DNA of 64,000 nt. Source: Halichondria panicea (Eukaryota > Porifera > Demospongiae > Suberitida > Halichondriidae). The translations under genes and the position numbers were made by a program. This document shows positions 44,670 to 55,339 of this stretch, piece by piece (within the stretch, counting starts at the first letter, position 1; every line of letters begins with the position of its first letter). Below the pieces are notes generated by a model. It made no database searches, was not told the origin of the DNA, and saw only the letters and a list, made by a program, of their open reading frames with translations. The DNA lies in assembly GCF_963675165.1 (NCBI RefSeq), contig NC_087386.1, forward strand, positions 4,036,169 through 4,100,168, given 5' to 3'.

Positions 44670-46979
44670 ATGGCAGCCACACACTATGGAACTCTCAACA
44701 ATTACAGACCAGACCAAGAGTCTATCAAGACCTACCTGGATCAGGTAGACCTCTACTTCACGGCGAATACAGTCCCTGATGATAAGCAAGTACCTATTCT
44801 CCTCAGCTCCATTGGTGCAACGACCTACAGTCTTCTATGTGACTTGCTTGCACCTGAGGCTCCCAAATCGAAGACAAAGGGAGAAATATTTGCTGCACTA
44901 CGGAAGCACTACGAACCGACACGAGCGGTGATCGCAGAACGTTTTCATTTTCAAAAAAGGGATCAAGTCCCTGACGAATCTTTAGCAGAATACGATGCAG
45001 CTCTACGCAAGCTGGCAACACACTGCAATTTTGGGGCGTATCTCACTGAAGCCCTACGTGACCGTTTCGTTGCAGGACTCCGAAGCGAAGCAATGCAAAG
45101 AAGACTATTAGCCGAAACAGAACTTACTTTGAAGAGAGCAATGGAAATCGCACAGGGAATGGAAGCAGCAGAAAGCAACACCAGAGCACTCAAGGCCAGC
45201 AACCCCTCCATCAAGAGCATACAAAGCAAAAGGAGACCGCAGCCAAACCAACCTTGTTACCGCTGTGGAAAGTCGAATCACTCTGCAGCTGATTGCCGTT
45301 TCAAGGATGCAGAGTGTCACTCATGTGGAAAGCAGGGACACATAGCACCAGCCTGCCGCTCCAACCCACCCTCTCAGTTCAAGAAGACAGAGAAGAGACG
45401 ATTCAAAACTCACCTAGTGGAACCAGATGGGAACAGCTCGACTGACTCAGAAGCTGACACTTACCACCTATACCGATTGACCGAGCCTTCTACACAGCCG
45501 ATCACAGTTACAGTCAAGATCGAGGATACTCCACTCAAGATGGAAATCGATACCGGAGCTGCAATATCTATTATCTCTGAGGCCACCAGAAAGGCCAAGT
45601 TCTCTAAATTCAAGCTGCGTAAGTCAAATATTTTGCTAAAGACATATACAGATGAGGCTATGATGGTAACGGGTCAGATTAATGTGTGTGTTAATTATGG
45701 AGAACAGGTGGCTCGGCTGGTGCTGGTGGTGGTTGCTGGAAGTGGACCAAGTCTTTTTGGACGCAATTGGCTGAAGTACCTCCAGTTGGACTGGAAATGT
45801 ATTGCAACTGTCAAATCTCCCCCTGCAGGTACACTAAAGAATTTGTTACACGAATACGATTCATTGTTCAAGGACGAGTTAGGTACTGTGACCTCACACA
45901 AAGCCACTCTCAGAGTACGGCCAGATGCTACTCCTCGGTTTTTCAAACCACGTCCTGTTCCTTATGCAACCAAAGAGGCTATTGGAGATGAATTGGACCG
46001 CATGGAGCAACAAGGTATCATCCAGAAAATACCTAGCAGTGACTGGGCAGCACCGTTGGTCGCAGTTCCCAAGAAAGACGGACGTTTTCGACTCTGCGGC
46101 GACTATAAAGTGACTATCAACCAAGACCTTGAAGTTGATCAGTACCCCTTGCCTAAACCCGAAGACCTATTCGCAACACTAGCAAATGGCTCCCTTTTCA
46201 CTAAGCTTGATTTGTCACAAGCGTATCTACAGGTCGAACTCGATAAGGACTCTACCAAATACGTGACTATCAACACCCATCAAGGGTTATACCAGTTCAG
46301 CCGACTTCCTTTTGGCGTGGCGTCAGCCCCAGCAATATTCCAAAGACTGATGGACACCATCCTACGTGGAGTGCCTCACGTTATCTGCTACTTAGACGAT
46401 CTGTTGATAACAGGAGTGGATGAAGAAGACCACCTACACAATCTGGAGCAAGTCCTCAAACTTTTTATGGAACACGGGTTGCGATTGAAGAAGGAAAAAT
46501 GTATCTTTTTGGCCAAGTCGGTAGAATATCTTGGTCATCAGATCAGCAAAGAGGGAATCCAAGCTCTTCCAAGTAAAGTTGATGCTATTGCACAGGCTCC
46601 AGAACCAAAGAATGTTCAAGAACTTCGCTCCTTCCTCGGGTTGCTGAACTACTACGGAAAGTTCATCAAGAATCTCTCTAGCATCCTTTACCCAATCAAC
46701 CAACTTCTGCAAGCGAGTCATAAGTGGGAATGGACACAGGAATGTCAGGAAGCTTTTACAGAAGCAAAGAAACAACTTACATCATCTGATGTGCTCACCC
46801 ACTATGACCCGGACCTACCAATCAACATGGCTGCGGATGCGTCAGCCTACGGCATTGGAGCCGTTATTTCTCATGTACTACCAGACGGGACTATGCTCAA
46901 CTCGAGAAAGAAGCACTGGCATTGGTATTTGGTACCAAGAAGTTTCACCAGTATTTGTATGGCAGGAAATTCACGTTAA
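44670..46979 (+). pseudogene. Gypsy B gag-PR-RT-RH (5' part of polyprotein)
   Basis: Starts MAATHYGTLNNYRPDQ. Gag zinc knuckles: CYRCGKSNHSAADC and CHSCGKQGHIAPAC (about residues 195-230). Protease: MEIDTGAAISII. RT: SDWAAPLVAVPKKDGRFRLC, VICYLDDLLITG, FLGLLNYYGKFIKN. RNase H begins with MAADASAYGIGAVISHVLPD and then breaks. Element A continues there with EKPISFASRTLTPSEKN, which is missing here, and frame is lost (about 46888). The residues after that point are not native. Apart from this the frame is open over 735 codons. Confidence 0.9.
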
Positions 46980-48562
46980 TCACTGATCACAAACCTCTGA
47001 CAGCTATATTTGGCCCAAAGAAAGGAATACCGTCCCTAGCAGCTGCTCGTCTCCAACGTTGGGCAATTTTTCTCTCAGGTTATGATTACAATATCCAATT
47101 CAAGCCCACTCAAGCACACAGCAATGCTGATGCATTATCACGTCTCCCCTTGCCAGTACAAGATTCATACGAAACGGCTGACATTAATGCTATTCACACT
47201 TTCAATGTGGCTCAAATCGAAGCTCTTCCTGTAACATCTCAGCAGGTGCAGACGGCTACCCGACGTGACCCAACCTTAAGCAAGGTGTTAAAGTATGTCA
47301 AATCAGGATGGCCACAGAAAGTGACACCGGATCTACAACCATATTTCAACCGCCGTCTTGAAATTGGCATCGAAAGTGGTTGCTTGATGTGGGGAATTCG
47401 CACAATCATTCCACAGAACCTGCATGCAAAGACCCTTCGTGCTCTCCATGAGAACCACCCTGGAATGTCCCGAATGAAGGCTATTGCCCGCAGTTACGTA
47501 TGGTGGAGTGGACTCGATAAAGACATCGAAAACCAAGCAAAAGCGTGCCTATCGTGCCAGGAACAAGCCTCTAAACCTGCAGTAGCACCACTCCATCCTT
47601 GGGTTTGGCCAAACAGCCCATGGAAAAGGATCCATATTGACTACGCTGGTCCATTCTTGAACAAAATGTTTCTAGTGGTTGTAGACGCCCATTCCAAGTG
47701 GCCAGAAGTGATTCAGATGTCTTCCACTACGTCTCAAAACACGATCGAGGCACTGCAAGCACTATTTGCTCGGTATGGACTACCAGAACAGATTGTTTCC
47801 GACAATGGTGCACAATTCACATCCCAAGAATTTAGCGATTTTGTTCAAGCCAATGGCATAAGACACATACGAAGTGCTCCATACCATCCCTCCACGAACG
47901 GCCAAGCTGAACGATTTGTACAAACGTTCAAAAGAGCCATGAAAGCTGGAGAGAGAGAAGGACTGAGTTTGAAAACAAGATTGGCTCAGTTTTTACTGTC
48001 ATACCGCTCAACTCCACATGCTACCACTAACGTCTCACCGAGTGAACTGTTCCTTCAAAGAAAAGTACGTACACGATTCGATCTCCTCAAACCAAACACA
48101 GAGGGAAACGTATCTGACAAGCAGATGAAACAGAAACAGCAACATGACAAACATGCTAAACCAAGGACGTTCTCTGTTGGTCAACAAGTAATGCTCAAAG
48201 ATTTCCGAACAAACGGTACATGGCTTCCAGGAAGCATTGTACAACAGACAGGACCAGTATCTTACAAAGTGGAAATTGGTGATGGCAGGATACTACGTCG
48301 ACATATCGACCACATATGTGATAGAACTCATTCTCTTTCCACCACCGAGTCGTCACAAGACGATATAACAAATCCAAACGATTTCGACGATACGGCAGCT
48401 CACAAGGATTTGCAAGATTTTGAAGTTTCTCCTGATCAGTCAACTGATCCGTCTCCGACCCCACCTGATGAGTCACCCTCGACTGGTGCATTAACAGCTC
48501 GACAATATCCGCAAAGAAATCGCAACAGGCCTGATCGATATGGTGGGTACACTAACATTTAA
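46922..48562 (+). pseudogene. Gypsy B RNase H end and integrase (3' part of polyprotein)
   Basis: Resumes the pol frame, with FHQYLYGRKFTLITDHKPLT (RNase H, His of TDHK). The integrase zinc region has HENHPGMSRMKAIARSYVWW and CLSCQEQ. The core has IDYAGPF, VVVDAHSKWPEV, IVSDNGAQFTS and YHPSTNGQAERFVQTFKRAM, giving D, D and E. The C-terminus GQQVMLKDF...ILRRHIDHIC is the usual gypsy tail. The ATG at the start of this ORF is not the natural start. Confidence 0.9.
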
Positions 48563-48574
48563 CAGGGGAGGAAA

Positions 48575-48818
48575 TGTGGTATCCTTACGACATGGAACTA
48601 ACATTAAGATAAAGACTTGTGATTCCGTAAATACTGTACTGTAAACCTGTGATTCCGTAAATACTGTGTTGTGTTAGTTCTAGTGGTTTCATGTTCTTAT
48701 TTAGTCATTTCTGTACTATTGTTCTAGAAGGTTCTTTCTAGTATTGTTTTTGTATAAATAGCCTGTGTATTTTGTATGTATCAGAGTTCTGATTTAATGA
48801 ATTATTGAAGTTATCTCA
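48575..48818 (+). repeat. 3' LTR of gypsy B
   Basis: 244 bp, the same sequence as 44389-44632, followed by atata. Confidence 0.95.
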
Positions 48819-48823
48819 ATATA

Positions 48824-48990
48824 GTTCCCCAGTTCTCTGGTTCTCTGTTACTCCATGCAGTATCACTCAACAACCTATACTGACTGTTCCCAAGTTCTCT
48901 GGTACTCCATGCAGTATCTACATCAACAAACTAGTTCCCCAGTTCTCGGTACTCCATTCAAGTTTCCCAGTTCTCTAGTGCCTCAAAATA
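48824..48990 (+). repeat. Minisatellite, continuation after gypsy B
   Basis: The same agttccccagttctctgg and ttctctggtactccatgcag words as at 44150-44388, so gypsy B split one array. Confidence 0.8.
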
Positions 48991-49023
48991 TACTTCTCAA
49001 TAAGGTGAACAGCAAGCGTACGT

Positions 49024-49494
49024 CTAGTCTCATGAATCAGCCGCCGTTCTTTTGGAACCACCGTCTGAGCACTCTTGTCATGAAGTCATTTCAAAATGGA
49101 ATGTTGATTGCTCACAAAACCAATGGAATGTAATTAAATCGTGATCTTACGCCCACACATATTTCCTAATTGTTATACAAATCGCCAAGCGAAGGCATCT
49201 CTCTCTACTTGTGTTTTGCTGTGGTTCTAAATCTGTGCCCAAGGACGCCTGCTTGCCTTGCTTATGCTTCGTAGCAGCTTCTATGTATGAAGTGTTTACC
49301 ATGCGTAATGCATGCGTAATGATTATCCAAATGCGTTGAGCAAAGTGCAGTTCTTTGCTGCCTCCAAGTTCATCACCTGACTGGACTTCTGCAATTTGAT
49401 TGGTCAAGACGAAATTCCGTCTTGGCACATAAAACGATGACAAGAGTGCTCAGACGGTGGTTCCAAAAGAATGGCGGCTGATTCATGAGACTAG
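49024..49494. mobile_element. MITE, 471 bp, with 7-bp target duplication
   Basis: TIRs of about 55-60 bp start ctagtctcatgaatcagccg. Target duplication cgtacgt at 49017-49023 and 49495-49501. No coding capacity. The superfamily is not determined by eye. Confidence 0.85.
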
Positions 49495-50039
49495 CGTACG
49501 TCACCGTATTATCACCACTTTTTGTCCAAACTTAAGGGGGGGGTATACCATTTTGTACTGTATTTTTGGTATCCATCATAACTTCCTCGTTTTGCATCCT
49601 CTGCTTATAAAATTGACATCAGCATGCAGCTCATTCGTTGTTCTTTCTAATGCTATGCTTATGTTTTGCATACTTACTCTCCAAGGTGAAGTACTGCCAC
49701 CTGATGTGGTTTTTTCTATATATTCATAACTCAAACCACAATTGGACTAACCCCTTCCCACTTTGTGTACACTTAAAACTAACCACAAATCTATTGATTG
49801 AATGATGGATTTTTTTTATCTTTATACAGAAGAGAGTGCCAATAAATTTTTATAAGGAACTTACAAAAGATTGATACATATACATTGTATAGATTGTATA
49901 CTCAATCAGAATCAAAATTCCATCATTCATTTGAAAGAGTAGGAAGAGAGCTTTCCAATGGTATCTTAAAGTTGGCTCAAGTCCAAAGATTGAGCTAGTA
50001 ATTTTTTTTTCAATATAAAAAACAAGTTTTTCACAAAAA

Positions 50040-52022
50040 TCAAAAGTTTCCTGCTAAGTACGTAGTACCCTCTTCATCAATGTGTTCTTGCTCTGTACGT
50101 TTATCCCTGAGATGTAATGTCTGCCTCCTCTTCTTTGTTACTACCTCCATCTTTGACTCTGACCTCTTGATGCGTTCATAATCTTCAGCCTTCAAATAGG
50201 AGGTGCAGAGTGGGCCAACAGGAATACCAAGCTGGTCCATAAGCTTCACTAAGGCCTGTTTTCCACTGTTGAAGACGATAACAGCCTGGCCAGTTGCAGC
50301 CTGAATGGTGTCCAAACCACAATACTCAGTTTTTGGTGCGCGCGCCCATACAAAAGCATTGAAACTTTCGTTTCGATTTTGTGTAGCTCCGAGCAAGCAC
50401 TTCTCAAGGAGCTTTGGCGAACACAATGATCGCCATTGAGGTTCCAGATAATCCTTGTAGTCTGCTGAAATTGTGGTGTGATGGCGTGGTGTATCTTCTC
50501 CATTAGCCACAGCACGCTAGAATTTGCACCAGCTTTCCTTGCCTTTGGGGCAACAATAATGGCAAGGGTTGTCATCAGTTGAGAGTGAGTGATAAAATAT
50601 CGCCCAACAAGCATCTGTCATATTCTCAAGATCTCCAGTGTTGCCCCGTATTGCATTTCCATAGTATTGTTGTAGAATATGAATCATGTCATCCAGCAAT
50701 TTACCTTCTGGCACCTTCACATTTTCCAACTCATTCTCTAAAATCTTCAACTTCTTCTCCCCTTCTCTCTGCTCTCCGACTATCTTGTCTTTTCCTGTGC
50801 CTTTCTTAGTACCTCTCCTTCTGCACCCATACTGCTGCTTCACCTCCTTTATCTTGTCCTTCAATGTCTTCTCCTTCTTCTTTGCGTCAACTCTGTCTCT
50901 CTTAAATAACGTCCTGGCCAGCTTCAACTTGGGCGTCACTCTCTTCTGCACATGACCTACGCATTCGTGCTTGATGATTGCAACATCCCCGTATGGTTGA
51001 TGCTGGTTCAGGTGCGTGAGTGACTTGCAATCCCCATCTGAAATCATCTGGGTGTAGCGAAGGTGGTATTTTAACACAGACCGATTCCAAATCTTGAGGA
51101 CTCCAGCACATTCCATTGCCGGAGAAGAACCCTCATGGTTAATCGCACACTTTGTCCGATGGCCTTCCATCCACTTGACATATTGCTCTGAATCTTCTCC
51201 CCACCTGGTTTTTTGCCGTTCACAAGCATTGCACCTTTTTGACAGAATTTCATAGTCCAGCACCTGCCCACTTTCCCAGCTGATAACCACCACAATACCA
51301 TATGTAGCTGTAAATCCACGCTTCGACCATGTTCCATCACATGTCACAGCAATATCGATAACTTCTGTGGGCTCGGTGCCATGCAAAACATGCAGATATC
51401 TAGCAGCAGCAAGCATATCATCCAATGCAGCTTCCTTAGATGCAGAACCAATAGCCTGGTTATGAGAAGAGAATGCATGTTTGGTGACAGGCGGAAGCAT
51501 ATCCATTATTCCACAGAATGACGCCATGCTAGAATGTCCTCGGCCTATGAATCTCATAGCTAGGACGGATCTGGCATTCAACGCCTTGGACTTGTGAGCG
51601 TAAGGGTTAGACATCACAAGCTCATAGTCACATTCATCATTCGTGCAAACAGTTTTCATATGTGATACCAACCCTCTTCTTGAAGCTAAACTCTCCGAGA
51701 GGGTAAGAGGAGATTGACAGGAAGGACATACACCATTATCATTCAATTCCTTCATATATTCCTGACAGTCGACGAGGCGGTACCCCTGAAGTAAATGCTT
51801 AGAGTCTAACTTGCATGTTTGGGTGTCTTGGCCATCAGCTGTGGAGGTGCTGGGGCTACCAGAGATTGCGAACTTCTTGCCACTGGATGTCTGAACAGGT
51901 TGAGGCCTCTCAACTGGAGCTGGAGTCTCAGCTTGATCTGGTGATGTCTGTGGAGGCTGCTTCCACTTTGGTGTGCCTTTAAATCCTTTACAACGCCTTT
52001 TCCTGCCATAGCTAGCAGCCAT
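50040..52022 (-). pseudogene. DDE transposase of the TTAA element, one in-frame stop
   Basis: Starts MAASYGRKRRC, basic. The N-terminal zinc ribbon has CPSCQSPL and CTNDECDYEL (about residues 95-135). SVLAMRFIGRGHSSMASFCG leads to the catalytic domain: AVTCDGTWSKRGFTATYGIV (first Asp), MISDGDCKSL (second Asp), and NRNESFNAFVWARAPKTEYC (Glu). KHECVGHVQKRV is a family landmark. A coiled, Lys/Glu-rich insert lies between the second Asp and the Glu. The reading is one frame of about 660 codons broken only by TAG at 50519-50517, right after KESWCKF. It diverges from the RecQ gene across a 243-bp intergenic region with promoter module 1. Confidence 0.8.
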
Positions 52023-52082
52023 TGCATGTCAATGAAGTTGTATAGCTAGCTAGATCTTATGAAAAAGAAATGTGGCAGGTGG

Positions 52083-52159
52083 GTTCAACCTAGCTGGGCG
52101 GAGCCCGGCACCCGTTCCCAACGGGTGGCCGGGTGACACGCTTATATAGGATTTGTACT
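52083..52159 (+). promoter_or_regulatory. Divergent promoter module 1 with stem-loop and TATA
   Basis: Reads ggttcaacctagctgggcgg, then a stem-loop (52104-52133, cccggcacccgtt / aacgggtggccggg with one bulge), then gcttatataggatttgtact with a TATA-like core at 52142-52148. It lies between the transposase start (52022, minus) and the RecQ start (52266, plus). An inverted copy is at 54139-54212. Confidence 0.65.
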
Positions 52160-52265
52160 GCTGCACTGAGAAGTGCAGCCCAATCAGATTGCAGTATTGC
52201 AAGTGGTTGGTTAACACCCACTTAGCTAGGTGGGTGTGCAGCTGGGCGGAGCTGCCTTGAGCAAA

Positions 52266-53706
52266 ATGGAGAAAGTTACACAAGTTGTCACAGAAGCTGC
52301 TAACGAGCTTGGAAGTAGTCACTTCTTTTCTGAGAGACAGAGATGTCTTTGCTGTATTGCCTACTGGATTTGGAAAGAGCCTTTGCTATGCTTGTTTGCC
52401 TGCAGCATTTGACAAAATATTGGAGAAGGAGAAAGGTCATTCTATTGTAGTAGTAGTAGTTACTCCAGTCCTCTGCTGGCCATCATTCATGATCAGGTAT
52501 GTAAGGCTAGATAGAACATACATATAATTATACGTACATGTGCATATGAGCTGTTTACACATAACTAGATCATTCTAAGCTGGAGGCTTTTATTCTATTA
52601 TTATATAGGTAGCCATCTATTGTTCTAAAGGCATCTCTAGCACATATGTCTCGGGCGAGATGTCTGATGCAGCTACAATGGATGCGATCTTCCACGGAAA
52701 GTATCAGCTAGTATTCTTTACACCTGAAATGATCATCAGCAAGAAGCATTGGAGAAGACTTCTGGGGGGAGATGTGTATGCTAATAGACTCAAGGCTTTG
52801 ATAATCGATGAAGCTCATTGTGTGAAGAAATGGTATGTATTTGACTCATCGTTTATTATTAACATGTGTACCAATAATATTATTGCAGGGGTGAGACTTT
52901 CAGGCAAATGCTGTTGAGAATTAGAGAAGTGCGCAGCCTCATTCCAACATCAGTTCATGTGATGGCGCTAACAGCAACAGCTACCCGAAGTGACATTTCA
53001 TTCATTTCTCGTATTGTTGGCCTAAGAAACCCATTTGTCATTACGAGAGTCCCAGTAATCCCAAATTTGATTTATGCTGTTGGATTGTTCAAAAGTATAC
53101 CAGAGACATTCCAAAACTTGGCCCAGAAATTGGTAATCGAGAGAAACAAGTTTCCCACAACAATCATATATGGACGTTCTTTTGGTGTGTGGTGACATGT
53201 ACCTCTTCTTTAAGGATTACCTTGGAGCTGCATTCACAAATCCTGATGATGCACCTGATCTTCCTGAATTTCGCCTCGTGGACATGTTTACAAGTGTCAC
53301 TGATCCAGCCCATAAATCTGAAATCATTCGTTTATTTAAGGGTGATGGCAATCTTCGCATTGTTGTAGCTACTATGGAATTTGGTATGGGTGTTGATTGT
53401 CCCAACATTCGGTAAATCATTCATGTTGGCCTGTCAGACGATATCAGTAGCTATGTACAAGAGACTGGTAGAGCAGGTCGAGATGGTAAACCATCACGTG
53501 TAACCCTTTTGAAGGCAAGAATTTACCATCAAGTTGATAATGAGATTAAAGAATATGCTTCAAACTTCAACACTACAGATTGTAGAAGGGATAGTCTTTT
53601 CCGAAATATTGACAATTACAAACATGTTGATCTCGGTTTCAATTGCTTGTGCTGTGATATTTGTTCTAAGTCATGTTTATGTGGACAGTGTGACCCTAAG
53701 ACTTAG
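52266..53706 (+). pseudogene. RecQ-like DNA helicase, broken
   Basis: Start MEKVTQVVTEAANELG. Exons: 52266-52496, 52609-52832, 52889-53706. Motifs in order: VFAVLPTGFGKSL (Walker A), LLAIIHDQ, KALIIDEAHCVKKW (DEAH box), HVMALTATAT (motif III), RIVVATMEFGMGVDCPNI and SYVQETGRAGRDG (motifs V, VI), then RecQ zinc Cys in CLCCDICSKSCLCGQC. An ATP-driven 3'-5' helicase would be expected. Defects: frame changes near 52310 (with loss of the Q-motif region), 52470 and 53190, and TAA at 53413 inside NIR-IIHVG. It converges with the small gene at 53749-53994. Such a gene inside a transposon suggests help in unwinding or repair at excision sites (inference). Confidence 0.8.
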
Positions 53707-53748
53707 TTACTTCTTTCAGCTAATTACAAATTTTATTTTCATTATTAC

Positions 53749-53994
53749 CTGTGCTTCAAGAAAGCTGCTATATCTACCGAAACATTTCCTGCACATTTTG
53801 GGCAATCTGTTTTTATCACTGCCATTTACAATACTGTTAATGTCGACATCAGCACACATCTGTTCTTCCTCATTCTCCAGTAGCATTGTCCACAGGTCCA
53901 ACACTTCCTTTCCAGCTGGACCATCAAGAGCTCTTCTGTTACCAGGCCTTGATAGCTCATCCCCACATCCAAAACATTGTAGCACTTGGGCCAT
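53749..53994 (-). CDS. Cysteine-rich (ZAD-like) protein, first exon
   Basis: MAQVLQCFGCGDELSRPGNR, then ... MCRKCFGRYSSFLEAQ. Two C-x2-C pairs separated by about 60 residues recall ZAD-type zinc domains, which dimerise. The exon ends at a GT donor (gtaataatg, 53748-53741), and the next exon was not found before the RecQ 3' end, so the gene may be truncated. It starts about 150 bp from promoter module 2. I do not recognise the exact family. Confidence 0.5.
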
Positions 53995-54138
53995 TCTTGC
54001 TCAGTACTTTATTTATTTAGTAGCAAAGTCATGTTGTTCAGTGCCAGCCAGTGTGGTGCAGTGCGGTGCATATTGCGTTTAACACCCACTTAAAATGATT
54101 ATATTCATGATGCTCCAAGCAGTATTACATAACACACA

Positions 54139-54212
54139 AGTACAAATCCTATATAAGCATGTCCCCCGACCTCCCGTCAGGGACGGTCGGGCTCCGCCCA
54201 ACTAGGTTCAAC
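54139..54212 (-). promoter_or_regulatory. Divergent promoter module 2 (inverted copy of module 1)
   Basis: On the minus strand: ggttgaacctagttgggcgg, a stem-loop (about 54164-54191, cccgacc(g)tccc / ggga-ggtcggg), then gcttatataggatttgtact. Flanks are nearly the same as in module 1 but the stem bases differ and still pair. It lies between the cysteine-rich gene (minus, start 53994) and the Ras-like gene (plus, start 54303). Confidence 0.65.
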
Positions 54213-54302
54213 CTGCAGACCAGCCCCACCTCTTTTCACATGTAGTCCTCTATCTATTTATGTGAAACTGTGCTGTAACAAAAGATTATTAGAGAGAAGC
54301 AC

Positions 54303-54830
54303 ATGACAAAAATGGAGTATAATATTGTGGTGATTGGCGCCAACTTGGTGGGAAAAACTTGTCTTATCAACAGGTTTGTACGAGGTACCTGTGTCTTAGA
54401 TAATTATGTTCCAACACTTAAAGACTCTTACAGGAAGACCATTTGCTTTGATGGGGAAAGCTGCTTGTTGGAAATATTGGATACTGCTGCATGTGCTGGG
54501 GGACAATCTCTTTCTGTGTCAACAATATCTAAAATCAGAAAAGGAGATGCCTTTGTCTGTGTATTTGCAATAGACTGTGTCAATTCATTTCACATTGCAA
54601 TTGACCTTGCAAAAAAATAAAATCTATCAAGTCTGAGCAGAATATAAAGGCATCGATAATGATGGTTGGAAATAAGTGTGACATTAGCTCAGAGAGACAG
54701 CAAGTGACCCTGAAAATGGTTCGTACTATTCCAAGTGACAAGTGACATCCGTTTCTTCGAAGCTTCAGCAAAATGTGATAGAAATATTTCTGGGGCCTTT
54801 CGTTATGCAATTCAAGATATTCAAGTTCAA
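54303..54830 (+). pseudogene. Ras-family small GTPase carried by the transposon
   Basis: MTKMEYNIVVIGANLVGKTC gives the G1 P-loop (GxxxxGKT). YVPTLKDSYRK matches the Ras effector/G2 region. ILDTAACAGGQ is the G3 region with Ala for the usual Gly of DTAG. After a frame change in an A-run at about 54612 come MMVGNKCDISSER (G4, NKxD) and FFEASAKCDRN (G5) in other frames. So all five G motifs are recognisable, but at least two indels break the protein. No C-terminal CaaX box was found. Ras-like cargo in a DNA transposon is unusual. Loss of the G3 glycine would affect GTP hydrolysis in canonical Ras (family knowledge). Confidence 0.75.
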
Positions 54831-55068
54831 AAGCAGCAAAGAGAAGAACAAAGAGAACAAAAAACTGACAAACAGTGTTGCACGATATGTTAGTTACATA
54901 ATTTCTAACATAACGTTTTTTCATATCACCCCCATATCCATATCATTGGCATTATGAATAATAGAAAAGCTATGAAACAGCTTACAAGAGAAGTCTTACA
55001 AATGAAGTACAAAAAAAAGAAAAAATCTTTTTTTACAAAATGTTCCCAAAAAATGGTATACTTCCCCC

Positions 55069-55339
55069 TTAACATTCCTTGAAAAATTTTGATAATACAC
55101 TGATTTTTTTTAAACAGTTCCTTTAATTGGATATACAGCAACATTCTCTATTAAAAAAAAAGACACTGTCAGCAACTTGAGAAGCAACATTGCTATATTC
55201 TGCTGAGTAAGTCAAATGGTGATAATAGTATCACCATATGAATTTTGGGTTGAATTGAAGCTGAAAATAACAATATCAATACCGAATAAGCACATCAAAT
55301 AGTAGCTAGCTATAGTGTAAATGCCTCAAGACTCAAAGT
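55069..55339. other. AT-rich spacer
   Basis: Between the TTAA element and the pogo-like relic. No gene or clear repeat seen. Confidence 0.4.

Larger units (their letters stand above)
44389..48818 (+). mobile_element. Gypsy element B (Mag-like), complete, identical LTRs
   Basis: 4,430 bp. The LTRs (244 bp, TGTGG...TCTCA) are identical as far as can be read, and the 5-bp duplication atata lies at 44384-44388 and 48819-48823. The PBS and polypurine tract (aacaggggaggaaa, 48561-48574) are present. Order is gag-PR-RT-RH-IN. The one coding defect seen is a deletion in RNase H. Inserted into a minisatellite array. Confidence 0.95.
49536..55068. mobile_element. TTAA-flanked composite transposon with RecQ and Ras genes
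   Basis: 5,533 bp. The left TIR reads ggggggggtataccatttt and the right, inverted, gggggaagtataccatttt. TTAA lies directly outside each end (49532-49535 and 55069-55072). Contents in order: transposase (minus), divergent promoter module, RecQ-like helicase (plus), cysteine-rich protein (minus), second promoter module inverted, Ras-like GTPase (plus). The TTAA target suits the Kolobok superfamily (piggyBac shares it), while the transposase core looks like the Mutator-like domain family, so the superfamily is left open. All genes carry disabling changes. Confidence 0.7.

Noticed and set aside
49536-55068. Polinton/Maverick or Helitron identity for the helicase-bearing element
   Set aside because: No DNA polymerase B, packaging ATPase, Rep or HUH motifs are seen. 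The helicase is RecQ-type and the ends are short TIRs at TTAA.
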